A stretch of 64,000 nt of DNA, taken from Mycolicibacterium chitae (GTDB taxonomy: Bacteria > Actinomycetota > Actinomycetes > Mycobacteriales > Mycobacteriaceae). The stretch's first letter is position 1; each line of letters opens with the position of its first letter. The notes under the pieces are model-generated. The model saw only the letters and a program-made list of their open reading frames with translations. It did no database searches and was not told the origin of the DNA. The DNA lies in contig NZ_LR134355.1 in the NCBI RefSeq assembly GCF_900637205.1, positions 2,294,001 to 2,358,000 on the forward strand, written 5' to 3'. Below are positions 8,876 through 18,589 of the stretch, piece after piece. The translations under genes were made by a program, and so were the position numbers.

Positions 8876-9760
8876 ATGGGTTATCCGATAGCAGCTTTGC
8901 GCGTGGCGTTGACCGTGGTGCTGGCGATTTCGCTGTGGAACGCCGCGGTGGCCATAGCCGACGGGGTCGAGCAGCTGATGGTTCCTTCGGCGGCCATGGG
9001 CCGCGATATCCCGGTGTCCTTCCAGGCCGGCGGCCCCCATGCGGTGTACCTGCTCGACGCGTTCAACGCGGGCCCCGGTGTCAGCAACTGGGTGACCGCG
9101 GGCAACGCGATGAACACCCTGGCCGGTAAGGGCATCTCGGTGGTCGCCCCGGCCGGTGGGGCATGGAGCCTGTACACCAACTGGGAGCAGGACGGCAGCA
9201 GGCAGTGGGAGACCTTCCTGGCCACCGAGTTGCCCAACTGGCTGGCGGCCAACAAGGGACTGGCGCCCGGCGGACACGGTGTCGTGGGCGCTTCGCAGGG
9301 CGGCACCGGCGCGTTGATGCTGGCTACCTTCCATCCCGACCGGTTCCGCTACGCGGGTTCGCTGTCGGGGTTCCTGACCCCGTCGCGCACCTACGAGAAC
9401 GGCGCGATCACCGCCGGGATGGCGCAGTTCGGTGGGGTCGATACGCACAACATGTGGGGCCCGGTGCAGTTCGGCCGGTGGAAGTGGCACGACCCCGACG
9501 TACACGCCCAGCTGTTGGTGGACAACAACACCCGGCTGTGGATCTTCAGCCCGCAGACCACGACGTGCAGCGATCCGGTGGCGATGATCAACGACTGCGC
9601 GCAGGCGCAGGGCAGCAACCGCACCTTCTATTCGCACTACCGCTCGATCGGCGGGCGTAACGGGCACTTCGACTTCCCGGCCGGTGGTCAGCACGACTGG
9701 GGTTCCTGGTCGCAGCAACTCGGCGCCCTCTCGGGTGACCTGGCCATGTCGATCGGATAG
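8876..9760 (+). CDS. MPT51/FbpD-like secreted esterase-fold protein (antigen 85 family)
   Basis: 294 residues. The signal peptide ends near AVAIADG. The rest follows MPT51 (FbpD) closely from memory of that family: EQLMVPSAAMGRDIPV, GGPHAVYLLDAFNAG, NWVTAGNAMNTLAGKGI, WKWHDP and NGHFDFP. Antigen 85 enzymes are mycolyltransferases with a Ser-Glu-His triad; M. tuberculosis MPT51 is reported to lack it. Here Ser140 sits in GASQGG at the nucleophile position and His273 in QHDWGSW at the His position, so two of the three residues are present. ATG 8876 is chosen because it begins the signal peptide; an upstream in-frame start at 8828 is poor. Confidence 0.88.
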   Translation: MGYPIAALRVALTVVLAISLWNAAVAIADGVEQLMVPSAAMGRDIPVSFQAGGPHAVYLLDAFNAGPGVSNWVTAGNAMNTLAGKGISVVAPAGGAWSLYTNWEQDGSRQWETFLATELPNWLAANKGLAPGGHGVVGASQGGTGALMLATFHPDRFRYAGSLSGFLTPSRTYENGAITAGMAQFGGVDTHNMWGPVQFGRWKWHDPDVHAQLLVDNNTRLWIFSPQTTTCSDPVAMINDCAQAQGSNRTFYSHYRSIGGRNGHFDFPAGGQHDWGSWSQQLGALSGDLAMSIG

Positions 9761-9767
9761 GGAGCAG

Positions 9768-10040
9768 ATGATGCGGGCGGTATATCCAGTTCTTCGACGA
9801 ATCTGCTCAGCAGTAACTGTCTTCGCCGTCATCGGGGTTTCCGCCGCGTCGCCGGCGGTTGCCGATCCTGTGGAAGACCCTTGCACGCTGGCGTTCTCGT
9901 TCTTCTGCAGTTTTGTCCCGATCGCCCCGCACTTGGAGCACAGCGTCGACCTGACCCAGAATCAACCACCCGCTGATCCCGCTGCACCGTCACCAGACGA
10001 TTTCGTCCCGACCAGCCCATGTGCAAGCGGCTGCGTGTGA
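9768..10040 (+). CDS. Small secreted protein between the MPT51-like gene and mceG
   Basis: 90 residues (starting Met-Met). A Sec signal peptide (hydrophobic core SAVTVFAVIGVSAASPAVA) precedes a short mature part with four Cys residues and the phrase FVPIAPHLEHSVDLTQ, then an acidic Pro-rich tail. A GGGAG ribosome site lies just upstream, and only 7 nt separate it from the MPT51-like gene, so the two are probably co-transcribed. I do not recognise a named family; such proteins are often annotated as fibronectin-binding-like on weak grounds. Confidence 0.7.
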   Translation: MMRAVYPVLRRICSAVTVFAVIGVSAASPAVADPVEDPCTLAFSFFCSFVPIAPHLEHSVDLTQNQPPADPAAPSPDDFVPTSPCASGCV

Positions 10041-10078
10041 TGGGTCTCGAACCGAGTTCTGCAGAAAGGATCTGATCT

Positions 10079-11170
10079 ATGGGCGTCCAAATCGACGTGA
10101 CCAACCTGAATAAGTCGTTCGGGTCGTCGAAGATCTGGAAAGACGTCACACTGACCGTTCCCGCCGGTGAGGTCAGCGTGCTGCTGGGCCCGTCGGGTAC
10201 GGGTAAGTCGGTGTTTCTGAAGTCGCTGATCGGCCTGTTGCGCCCCGAGCGCGGCTCGATCGTGATCGATGGCACCAACATCCTGGAGTGCTCGGCCAAG
10301 GAGCTCTACGAGATCCGGACCCTGTTCGGTGTGTTGTTCCAGGACGGCGCGCTGTTCGGGTCGATGAACATCTATGACAACACCGCCTTCCCGCTGCGTG
10401 AGCACACCAAGAAGTCCGAGTCCGAGATCCGCTCCATCGTGATGGAGAAGCTGGACCTGGTCGGTATGCCCAATGACGGGCACAAGTTCCCCGGTGAGAT
10501 CTCCGGCGGTATGCGCAAGCGCGCCGGCCTGGCCCGCGCCCTGGTGTTGGACCCGAAGATCATCCTGTGCGACGAGCCGGACTCCGGTCTGGACCCGGTG
10601 CGTACCGCTTACCTGTCGCAGTTGCTGATCGATATCAACGCCCAGATCGACGCGACGGTGCTGATCGTGACGCACAACATCAACATCGCCCGCACGGTGC
10701 CCGACAACATCGGCATGCTGTTCCGCAAGAAGCTGGTCATGTTCGGCCCCCGCGAGGTTCTGCTGACCTCGGAGGAGCCGGTGGTCAAGCAGTTCCTCAA
10801 CGGTCGGCGCATCGGGCCGATCGGTATGTCGGAGGAGAAGGACGAGGCCACCGCGGCCGCCGAGGCGGCCATGCTTGAGCAGGGCCAGCACGACGGTGGT
10901 GTCGAGGAGATCGAGGGTGTGCCCCCGCAGCTCTCGGCGACCCCGGGTATGCCCGAACGCCAGGGTGTGGCGCGTCGGCAGGCCCGCGTGCGCGAGATCC
11001 TGCACACGCTGCCGCCAGCCGCCCAGGAAGCCATCCTCGATGACCTCGATGGCACCGGTATCGGGCGTGCGAGGAATGCGCAGGGGTCGGCGGCGGCTCG
11101 TCCCGGCCCAGTCGACGAGGACGCCCCGACGGCGTCCCTTCCGACCGTCAGCCCAACAGGAGGAATGTAG
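10079..11170 (+). CDS. mceG: Mce transporter ATPase MceG (Mkl/MlaF-type)
   Basis: 363 residues. ABC ATPase with Walker A GPSGTGKS, Q-loop FQDGALFGS, signature SGGMRKRAGLARAL, Walker B ILCDEPDSGLDP and switch His in VTHNINIA. The roughly 110-residue C-terminal extension, with MPERQGVARRQARVREIL and PPAAQEAILDDLDG, is characteristic of mycobacterial MceG/Mkl proteins. It energises lipid uptake through Mce complexes. In M. tuberculosis the single mceG is unlinked to mce operons; here one lies about 6 kb downstream of mceF. A GAAAGGA ribosome site precedes the ATG. Confidence 0.92.
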   Translation: MGVQIDVTNLNKSFGSSKIWKDVTLTVPAGEVSVLLGPSGTGKSVFLKSLIGLLRPERGSIVIDGTNILECSAKELYEIRTLFGVLFQDGALFGSMNIYDNTAFPLREHTKKSESEIRSIVMEKLDLVGMPNDGHKFPGEISGGMRKRAGLARALVLDPKIILCDEPDSGLDPVRTAYLSQLLIDINAQIDATVLIVTHNINIARTVPDNIGMLFRKKLVMFGPREVLLTSEEPVVKQFLNGRRIGPIGMSEEKDEATAAAEAAMLEQGQHDGGVEEIEGVPPQLSATPGMPERQGVARRQARVREILHTLPPAAQEAILDDLDGTGIGRARNAQGSAAARPGPVDEDAPTASLPTVSPTGGM

Positions 11171-11172
11171 CC

Positions 11173-11565
11173 ATGAATCGAGCCGAGGAGTTCACCTTCG
11201 TGTGGGCTCTACTGGACGCAGCCGACGTCATTCTCGACGAGGCAACGCGGATGCGTCTGTGCATACGGATCGGGGCCGGGGAGTACCGGGAATCGATCAT
11301 CGAGCTGTTGCGACGGTTCACCTCCAGCGACACCGCCATACCGCCAGGGCTCTCAGCCTCGCTGTGGGCGTGGGTCAACGGGTTTGTCGGTAGTGACGCT
11401 GAAACCGTCTTGCGTGGTCTCGCCGCTCGCATCCGCATTGCATCCGCGGCTTTACCGGCCATCGCGGAACCGGCGCGAGTGCAGGCCCCGCTGATTCCAC
11501 GGCGAAGCGAACGCGCGAAGCGTCTTCTGCAAGTGGCGAAGCCACCCGCCGTCGTCAACCGCTGA
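11173..11565 (+). CDS. Conserved small protein downstream of mceG, function unknown
   Basis: 130 residues with an AGGAGGA ribosome site overlapping the mceG end, so translation is coupled to mceG. It is soluble in appearance, with no signal peptide and no transmembrane helix. It is largely helical, with a basic C-terminus (IPRRSERAKRLLQVAKPP). I recognise no domain. Co-expression with mceG suggests an Mce-related role, but that is context only. Confidence 0.7.
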   Translation: MNRAEEFTFVWALLDAADVILDEATRMRLCIRIGAGEYRESIIELLRRFTSSDTAIPPGLSASLWAWVNGFVGSDAETVLRGLAARIRIASAALPAIAEPARVQAPLIPRRSERAKRLLQVAKPPAVVNR

Positions 11566-11660
11566 GCGGCAATCCGCGAATCGGCCACGAGATCGGGTGC
11601 CTGACGTACTTAAGGTAGTCCCATCCAGAGTTTTGATTCTGGCCGGAGCGGAGGCGCACT

Positions 11661-12743
11661 ATGGGACGATCGCACACTGATTCGCACCGGTCACAAGAGT
11701 CGGCCGGCACGGCTGATCCGGCCCGTGCCTGCATTCCAGCAGTGCCGATACTTCTCCTCGGCTATGGCCCGGTGGGTCGACATTACGCTCGGCTGGTCCG
11801 CGAGAACCGTGAGCTCGTTCGCGAACGATATGGCTGCGATCTCCACATAGCCGGGATCCGCACCAGTTCGCGCGAACTCATGCTCGGAGTCGGCGCCACC
11901 GGACCACCGTCGCCGCAAGAGGATTGGCAGCCGCGCGCGTCGCTGACCGACGCCCTCGCCACAATTCGGCCACGGGTGGCGGTGCAGGCCGTACCCTCAG
12001 ATGCGCACCGTGCCAAGGCTGCGCTGTCGGACGCGCTTGCGGTGCTGACCCATGGTGCACACCTGGTCACCGCCACCAAATCACCGTTGCTGTCCGGATG
12101 GAGCGAGCTGCAGACCGCCGCGAGGAGGGCGAGTCGCGCAATTCGGATCTCGGGAGCCACCGGCGCTGCCCTGCCCGCAGGCGATTTCGCGCGCACGGTG
12201 CTGCGCGGCTTCGACGTCGACGAGGTACGCGGATGTCTCAACGGGACAGCTACCTTCGTCTTGGATACCCTCGCCGAAGGCGAGACGTTGGCGGCAGCCG
12301 TAAAGGTGGCACAGCGCAAGGGGATCGCCGAAGCCGACCCATCGGCGGACCTGTCCGGTGCAGACGCGGCGACGAAGCTGCGACTACTCACCGCGCTTTT
12401 ATGGCAGTGGGACCCGGCCGACTGTGACGGTGCTCTGGAGACCATCGATCAGTCCACCGCAGGCCGGGCCGTCCGTGCGCGGCGACATGGCGCAGTAGTA
12501 CGGCATGTCGCCGCTGCGCGCCTCGAAAACCCCGGAGTGGTCGAGGTGTCACTACGCGAATTCGACAGCTCCCAGTTGCCGTTCGGTGTTCTGCGGGGCC
12601 CGGAAAAGGCGGTGACTTTCAGTTGTGGGGATGCCGGCGAGATCACCGTCTCCGGTGGCCGGTCCAGCCCGGTCGGCGCGGCGCGGGCCATGTTCAAGGA
12701 CACACTGGCGCTGCTGCCCGGCAGCGGTAGCGGCTTTTTCTAG
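11661..12743 (+). CDS. Homoserine dehydrogenase-like oxidoreductase
   Basis: 360 residues. The Rossmann motif LLGYGPVGRHYARLV lies at about 31-45. The catalytic domain has the homoserine dehydrogenase signature near 190-245: LNGTATFVLDTL, then KGIAEADPSADLSGADAATKL, with the conserved Glu/Asp/Lys residues. No ACT domain is present and the sequence diverges from a typical housekeeping Hom (shorter, with a 25-residue N-terminal extension). Known reaction of the family: aspartate semialdehyde to homoserine; the true substrate here is uncertain. No thrB or thrC lies nearby, so it is probably a paralogue in an accessory region. Confidence 0.78.
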   Translation: MGRSHTDSHRSQESAGTADPARACIPAVPILLLGYGPVGRHYARLVRENRELVRERYGCDLHIAGIRTSSRELMLGVGATGPPSPQEDWQPRASLTDALATIRPRVAVQAVPSDAHRAKAALSDALAVLTHGAHLVTATKSPLLSGWSELQTAARRASRAIRISGATGAALPAGDFARTVLRGFDVDEVRGCLNGTATFVLDTLAEGETLAAAVKVAQRKGIAEADPSADLSGADAATKLRLLTALLWQWDPADCDGALETIDQSTAGRAVRARRHGAVVRHVAAARLENPGVVEVSLREFDSSQLPFGVLRGPEKAVTFSCGDAGEITVSGGRSSPVGAARAMFKDTLALLPGSGSGFF

Positions 12744-12890
12744 GAATCCGTGCCGCTATCGGTCGGCGGCGGTTGGCGCGGTCCCGAGCGGACGGTGATG
12801 CCGTTGTCTGCGAGTCCGCGCCGCACGGCGCGGGCTATTTCGATGGCTTCGGGTTGTCGGCGTGCAGCGGAATGCTGTCGCAATCGACAT
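12740..12890 (-). pseudogene. Remnant of a LamB/YcsF (5-oxoprolinase subunit A, pxpA) gene, C-terminal end
   Basis: Read on the minus strand, this otherwise gene-free gap encodes DVDCDSIPLHADNP. After a one-base shift it continues as EAIEIARAVRRGLADNGITV and then a short tail to a stop at 12740. This matches the C-terminus of LamB/YcsF (PxpA) proteins, which have a VHGD-P-A-x-x-x-ARAVR-x-x-L-x-x-x-GI pattern. No start, no upstream coding sequence and no partner subunits are present, so it is a decayed fragment. It lies downstream of the PucR-type regulator on the same strand. Confidence 0.6.
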
Positions 12891-12997
12891 CGATGACGGG
12901 GTCGTCAGTGGTACGGCCGAATTATCCTCCGTCGAAGCAGTCTTGGTCTGATGGTTGCAGTGGGACATACCCCGATCGTGCCGTGCCGACTGACCTG

Positions 12998-14247
12998 TCA
13001 ACGCATTACCGACAACACCGACAACGCAGCCTCAGTATCGACGCGGTGGTCGTCAATGGAAACTCCCAGTTGGCGGCTGGCCTGTCTCAGCCGGTAGGCC
13101 ACCGTCTTCTCGTGCACGAGCAGTGTCGAACTTGCGGCGACCTTGCTTCCGCCGCAGGCGTAATAAGCGCGCAGGGTGCTACGCAGGCGCTCCGCCTCCG
13201 GGCTGTCGAGCGCCAGCGGGCCCAGCATCACCTGTGCGAATCGACGCGCTCGTCGGGGCGACGAAGCCAGGAGCGTGGTGATGAGCGCGCGGCTGTGAAA
13301 GGTCTCGACGCCACCCGATGGGTGCAGTTTGATCGCAGCCTCCAACGTGTCGCGAGCCTCATGGGCAACCGTGATGAACCCTCCGACACCGGAAGCCGTC
13401 GCCGACACACCGACGTGCCCGGACAATGTTCCCGCCAACTGGAAGATCTGGGCACGGGTGGGTGGGGTTTCGAACGACAACCACACGGTGTCGGCGCCGG
13501 CGTGCCCAGTCAAGATGATGGAAGGTGCGGGCGGAAGCCGTTGCGTCATAACGTGGGCAGCGCCGAGCCGTGTTTCTGCACGTCCTTCGCCGGACGGTGT
13601 TGCGAACGCGATGTGATGCCGCTCGAACGGGTAACGGAGAGCTTCGACGTCGATGCTTTCGCCGCGCATCAGTGCCCGGACAAGTGCATCTCGCTGCAGT
13701 CCCCGCTGCGACGCTTCGAGGCGGCGTTCGTCCCACTTTTCCGTCGGCACTGCACGGTTTGGTCGGCGTAGTCGTTCAGGCGTTCGCTGGCGAGAAGAAC
13801 GAGCGCAGAGAGTACGGCTGCGTCGTTTATCCTTCTGCCGAGTCGCTCCGCGACATGTCGCCACGTCTGGGCGGCGCCGATACGGTAGATGCGGAGCAGC
13901 ACCGGCAGCGCCTGCGCATCGCTGGCGACGAGGTCCACCAGTTCCAGCGCGCCCGTCGGAGGGTCCCGCGGACTCGGATGGGTGCCGTACGCCAGCCCGG
14001 AGAGGAACGCCTCCAGATTGGTGATCGTCGAGCGCCGCAGCACATCCGAATAGGACGAATCATCAAGAGCTGCAGGAGCGCTGACCAACCGGGCGACTGC
14101 GTCGCCGATATCGGACGCCAGCTGCTCGACCTCTCCGAGCATCTCGACGGCGAGGGCTCGCAGCAGTTCTTCGGCCGAGTCCTCGACATCGGCGATGTGC
14201 GGCGTGGCCATGGCTACATGGTCCGAGCCGGTACGGAGCGCCGTCAA
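12998..14247 (-). pseudogene. PucR-family transcriptional regulator with a frameshift
   Basis: Two abutting minus-strand frames make one PucR/CdaR-type regulator. The first (from ATG 14247) runs to about 13745 and ends in LASERLNDYADQTVQ. The second begins there in another frame with TEKWDERRLEASQRGLQRDA and carries the C-terminal PucR helix-turn-helix (RAYYACGGSKVAASSTLLVH, then EKTVAYRLRQASRQLG) to the stop at 12998. One missing base near 13745-13752 would restore about 417 residues. PucR regulators usually control catabolic or amide/purine genes next to them. Either a true pseudogene or a sequencing error; the remnant downstream favours decay. Confidence 0.8.
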
Positions 14248-14272
14248 GGCCGCGCCGTACGGCTCGGAGGGT

Positions 14273-15244
14273 TCAACGGCCGGCGGGCACGAGCCCCAGG
14301 ACTGCCTCCCGGTTCTCGGCGAACCACCTTTCGAGCGTTTTCGCTGCGCGCCCGATGAGAAACTGGACTATGTCCGATTTCCGCCACACCGTCTCGTTGT
14401 CCTGATCGAACTGGAAGTACGCCAGGTAGTACTCGACCGCGTCGGGCCGGCCGTAATACGCCCGTACGGCGTCCCCGCAGTGTTGCTCGAAGCCCTCGTC
14501 GGTGCCATCGAACTCGATCTTCTCGCCCAGTGTCTTCGAGGCCAATTCGGCCACCTCGTCGAAGCGCATGACGTCGTGTCCGTTGTCGAGGTGGTAGATC
14601 TGCCCGATGTGGCCCGCTGACTCCGACAACAGGATCGCGGCGGCACACTCGCCGGTATCGGTGGGGTCCAGGAACCCCATGCGGCGGTTACGCGGGACAA
14701 CCAGTTTTCGGGATCGCTGAATCGGGTCCGCGAACCAGGTGAGAAAGTTGTCCATGAAGTAGGCCGCGTTGTTGATATAGGTGACCGGCAATCCACTGCG
14801 GTCCAGGATGTGCTTGGCACGAAGATGCTGGACTGCGGTACCTCCGCCGAACGACGTCTTGAGGGTGGCCGGAACCCTTTCGATCGTCATTCCGATGGGA
14901 TCCGCAACAAGCCGGACAAGATGACGTAGCTCGTTGTGATGCCGGGCGGCGGCGACGATGTTGGTCATGGCGGTCTCTTCGTCCAGAAAGTCGGGAGTCA
15001 CGACGAAGGCACCGTCGACGCCGTCGAAAGCCTCGATCAGACCGGGTAGGTCCAGATAGTTGCTGACGACCACCTCTGCCTCGGGAAACTTGCCTCGCAG
15101 TGTCTCCGCCGACGCCGCCTGATGGGTGACCAGTCGAAGCGACACCGCGGGTGCGTCGCGCCGGATGGCCGCGGCGGCCGGACCTCCGATATGTCCGTTG
15201 GCGCCGAAGATCAGAATCCTGGACAGCGGTTCCTTGGTTCCCAT
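14273..15244 (-). CDS. NmrA-like NAD(P)-binding protein (atypical SDR)
   Basis: 323 residues. An N-terminal Rossmann motif ILIFGANGHIGG (about 10-21) and an atypical-SDR body with TYINNAAYFMDNFLTWFADP and FLDPTDTGECAAAIL match the NmrA/azoreductase-like family. No Tyr-x-x-x-Lys catalytic pair is evident, as is common for NmrA-type redox sensors. A GAGGAG ribosome site precedes the ATG. It is divergent from the aldehyde dehydrogenase across a 298-bp spacer and lies 25 bp downstream of the PucR-type regulator start on the same strand. Substrate unknown. Confidence 0.82.
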   Translation of the reverse strand: MGTKEPLSRILIFGANGHIGGPAAAAIRRDAPAVSLRLVTHQAASAETLRGKFPEAEVVVSNYLDLPGLIEAFDGVDGAFVVTPDFLDEETAMTNIVAAARHHNELRHLVRLVADPIGMTIERVPATLKTSFGGGTAVQHLRAKHILDRSGLPVTYINNAAYFMDNFLTWFADPIQRSRKLVVPRNRRMGFLDPTDTGECAAAILLSESAGHIGQIYHLDNGHDVMRFDEVAELASKTLGEKIEFDGTDEGFEQHCGDAVRAYYGRPDAVEYYLAYFQFDQDNETVWRKSDIVQFLIGRAAKTLERWFAENREAVLGLVPAGR

Positions 15245-15542
15245 GTTTTACTCCTCTGTGATTCCGACCGATGCCGGCCGATTCGAACTGCAGAGAACAG
15301 CGTGAGAGGTGTCGGCGCCTGACGGTAGGGCGCTGCGGGAGCAATCGATGCTCCGCGCGGGACTATTTGCCACGACCGGTGGCGGCGTGGCGACGGCACC
15401 CGACCTGTCCGACACTGCCCCGTCGGAGGCAGGAAGATGCCCCTTCCGGGCCAATGACCATCGCGTTACGCCGTGGTTGCATGGAGGAATCTCGACCGCT
15501 GTACCAGCGGGTCCGGAGGGTCACGACTGTCAAGGAGTCCGC
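15245..15542. other. 298-bp intergenic region between divergent genes
   Basis: Spacer between the NmrA-like gene (minus) and the aldehyde dehydrogenase (plus). It must contain both promoters. An open frame continues upstream of the aldehyde dehydrogenase to 15309, but it does not resemble the family N-terminus and is not called. I see no clear operator. Confidence 0.5.
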
Positions 15543-17060
15543 ATGACAACAGTTGAAGTCAGGCACCATGCGATGCGAATCGGCGGCCGGGACGTCGATA
15601 CTTCCGAGCGTCACCCCATCCTCGATCCCAACGATGGATCCGTGGCGGCCACGGTTTCCATCGGCGGCATCGAACACGTAGACGCCGCCGTCGCAGCGGC
15701 GAAAGAGACCTTCGAGAGTGGGGTGTGGTCGGCCATACCGCCGCAGGAGCGGGCGCTGGTCATGCGGCGCATCGCCGCGGCAGCCCGGGCGGTCGCCGAC
15801 GAACTCATCGAACTCGAGTTGTCCGCGAACGGCGCCACCATTCGTCAGGCGACGGGCTTCCACATCGGCTACGCGCTGGCCCATTTCGAATACTTCGCAG
15901 ATCTCGCCGAATCGTATGAATGGCAGCGAGCTGCACCCATCTCGACATTCCCGGCCCTCAGCCAGAGCGTGGTGCATCGAGAGCCGATCGGTGTGGTGGG
16001 CGCGATTGCTCCCTTCAACTTTCCGCTGCTGCTGGCACTGTGGAAAGTGGGCCCGGCACTCGCGGCCGGCAACAGTGTGGTGGTCAAGCCCGACGAGCGG
16101 ACGCCGTTGTCGATGCTGGAGTTCGCGAGGATCGCCGAACGGGCCGGTCTGCCCCCCGGCGTACTCAATGTCGTCACCGGCACAGGGCAAGTCGCCGGTG
16201 CCCATCTCGCCGGACACCCTGATATCGGCAAGATCGCGTTCACCGGCTCGACTCAGGTGGGCCGCGAGATCATGCGGTTGGCTTCGGGGACCGTCAAGCA
16301 GGTCACACTCGAACTCGGCGGCAAGGGCCCGACCATCGTCCTGGACGACGCGGATCTGGACATGGCGGTCGACGGCGTGCTCTTCGGTTGCTTCGTGTAC
16401 TCGGGTCAGGTTTGCGTATCGGGTACCCGCGCGCTCGTTCCCGCCCGTCTCCATGATCAGTTCGTCGAGCGGCTGGTCGCCCGGGCCAAGACTATTGTCC
16501 TGGGGGATACTCGTGATTTCGACACCGACATGGGTCCGGTCATCGGTGCCAACCAGCAGGCGCGAATCCTCGAGTATGTCCGTGACGCCGAATCATCGGG
16601 TGCCACAATTGAACTCGGTGGACATCAACCCGAGGGTGAACGATTCGAGCGCGGGTTCTGGGTTTCGCCGACCATCCTGTCCGGCGTTCGCGACGATATG
16701 CCGATCGCACGCGAGGAAGTTTTCGGTCCGGTCCTGGTGGTGATCGCCTACGACGACGACGACGAGGCCGTCGCCATCGCCAACGACAGTGAGTACGGTC
16801 TGGCGGCGAGCATCTGGTCGACCGACAATGCGCGGGCCCTGGCGATCGCGGCGCGCATCCAGAGCGGCAACGTGTGGATCAACGACGCCCACCAGATCAA
16901 CTGCCAAGTACCGTTCGGCGGCTACAAGCAGAGTGGACTGGGTCGCGAACTCGGCCCGAACGCACTCGACGGTTACACCGAGGTCAAGACCGTGCAATTG
17001 GATTTATCCGCAGGTCGTACGGCCAAGCCGTTCGGCATCCTGCTCGGTCACGCTGACTGA
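15543..17060 (+). CDS. NAD(P)-dependent aldehyde dehydrogenase
   Basis: 505 residues. ALDH superfamily: the cofactor-binding PFNFPLLLALWKVGPAL segment, FTGSTQVGREI, the general-base Glu in ELGGKGP, and the catalytic Cys291 in SGQVCVSGTR. The C-terminus is PFGGYKQSGLGRELG. It oxidises an aldehyde to a carboxylate. ATG 15543 lies after GGAGTCC and begins the family N-terminus. A ferredoxin and a ferredoxin-reductase/carotenoid-dehydrogenase-like gene follow within 35 nt, suggesting a catabolic redox cassette that the inversion has broken. Confidence 0.92.
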   Translation: MTTVEVRHHAMRIGGRDVDTSERHPILDPNDGSVAATVSIGGIEHVDAAVAAAKETFESGVWSAIPPQERALVMRRIAAAARAVADELIELELSANGATIRQATGFHIGYALAHFEYFADLAESYEWQRAAPISTFPALSQSVVHREPIGVVGAIAPFNFPLLLALWKVGPALAAGNSVVVKPDERTPLSMLEFARIAERAGLPPGVLNVVTGTGQVAGAHLAGHPDIGKIAFTGSTQVGREIMRLASGTVKQVTLELGGKGPTIVLDDADLDMAVDGVLFGCFVYSGQVCVSGTRALVPARLHDQFVERLVARAKTIVLGDTRDFDTDMGPVIGANQQARILEYVRDAESSGATIELGGHQPEGERFERGFWVSPTILSGVRDDMPIAREEVFGPVLVVIAYDDDDEAVAIANDSEYGLAASIWSTDNARALAIAARIQSGNVWINDAHQINCQVPFGGYKQSGLGRELGPNALDGYTEVKTVQLDLSAGRTAKPFGILLGHAD

Positions 17061-17092
17061 CGTCGCTCAACGCATCAGAAGGAAGGGCCACT

Positions 17093-17351
17093 GTGACTTA
17101 CGTAATCGCCGCGCCGTGCGTGGGGGACTACTCCTGCTTGGAGGTCTGCCCGGCTGGTTGCATTCATCCCACCCCGGACGATCCTGACTTCGCCCGGGCC
17201 GAACAGCTCTACATCAATCCCGAATCCTGTCTGGAGTGCGGGGCGTGCGTCGATGCCTGTCCCGTCGACGCCGTGTACGACGAGAGTCGGCTTCCCGCAC
17301 GGTGGAGCGCATACACCGGATTCAATCGCGATTATTTCGAGGCAGCGAATC

Positions 17352-17359
<8 letters not shown>
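17093..17359 (+). CDS. 7Fe-type bacterial ferredoxin
   Basis: 88 residues, GTG start with an AAGGAAGG ribosome site. Two cluster motifs are visible: C-x5-C-x3-C (CVGDYSCLEVCPAGC) for a [3Fe-4S] or [4Fe-4S] cluster, and CLECGACVDACP for a [4Fe-4S] cluster, followed by a short C-terminus. It probably accepts electrons from the FprA-like reductase whose gene starts inside its last codons (8-nt overlap). The physiological acceptor is unknown; with the reductase broken it may be orphaned. Confidence 0.92.
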
Positions 17360-17875
<516 letters not shown>

Positions 17876-18589
17876 GGGCAGGTCTTGGCCGCCGCGGGTC
17901 GGGAAGAAGGCGCCCTCCTTGAAGAAGACCCGCAGTAGTGCAGCCACCAGAAGAGCCGGTGTCCGCGACGGAGCGGTGTTGTGGAGGTGAACCAGTGACA
18001 GTAGCGCGGCTCGCGCATGGGGGCCGAGCTTGTACCGGTCGAACATGCGCCCGATCGGCTGCTGCAGTCCTCGGATGATCGCGGCAGCTTCCAGCGGGCG
18101 TTTGGCCAGCGGCAGCAGAACCTGATACGAGTACGGTACGTCGTTGACCCGGTCGGCACCGTCGCCGATGAGCTGCAATTCGCGCACACAGCCGCGTAAT
18201 CCCTTGGCGTCCTCGGGGAATGCCTCGGCCAGGTTGTCGGCGAAACCGTCCCAGTTCGTCGGAACCCGGAAAGTATGGTCAGGGAACATGACGGTGTCGA
18301 TTCCGTCGTCGTCCATCCGGGACCACTCGATGCGGTCCTCGATGCCGAGGCCGCGCAGCATGGTGGCGATCATTCCGTCGGATCCGCGTACGCATCCACC
18401 CACGTAGTGGACACCGCAGTCGAATTCCCAGCTGCCCTTGCGCCGGAACGTCTGTGAGCAACCACCCAGTATCTCGTGCTGTTCGAGCACGAGCACCGAC
18501 TTGCCACTTGCGGCGAGGCAGGCGGCGCTCGTCATACCGCCGAGGCCGGAGCCGACCACGATGACGTCGTACCGCTTGGCGCCCCGGGT
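17876..18589 (-). pseudogene. CrtI/retinol-saturase-like FAD oxidoreductase, N-terminal part (inverted, truncated)
   Basis: On the minus strand, in the same frame and directly after the FprA C-terminal half, comes YDVIVVGSGLGGMTSAACLA (FAD/NAD dinucleotide-binding motif), then VLEQHEILGGCSQTF and DCGVHYVGG, as in carotenoid dehydrogenase/all-trans-retinol 13,14-reductase-like proteins. About 235 residues remain, up to FFKEGAFFPTRGGQDLP, where the inversion junction cuts it. The C-terminal substrate and FAD-binding parts are absent from the window. Confidence 0.85.

Noticed and set aside
12773..13771. 332-codon plus-strand open frame
   Set aside because: Antisense to the PucR-type regulator and the pxpA remnant; no domain seen.
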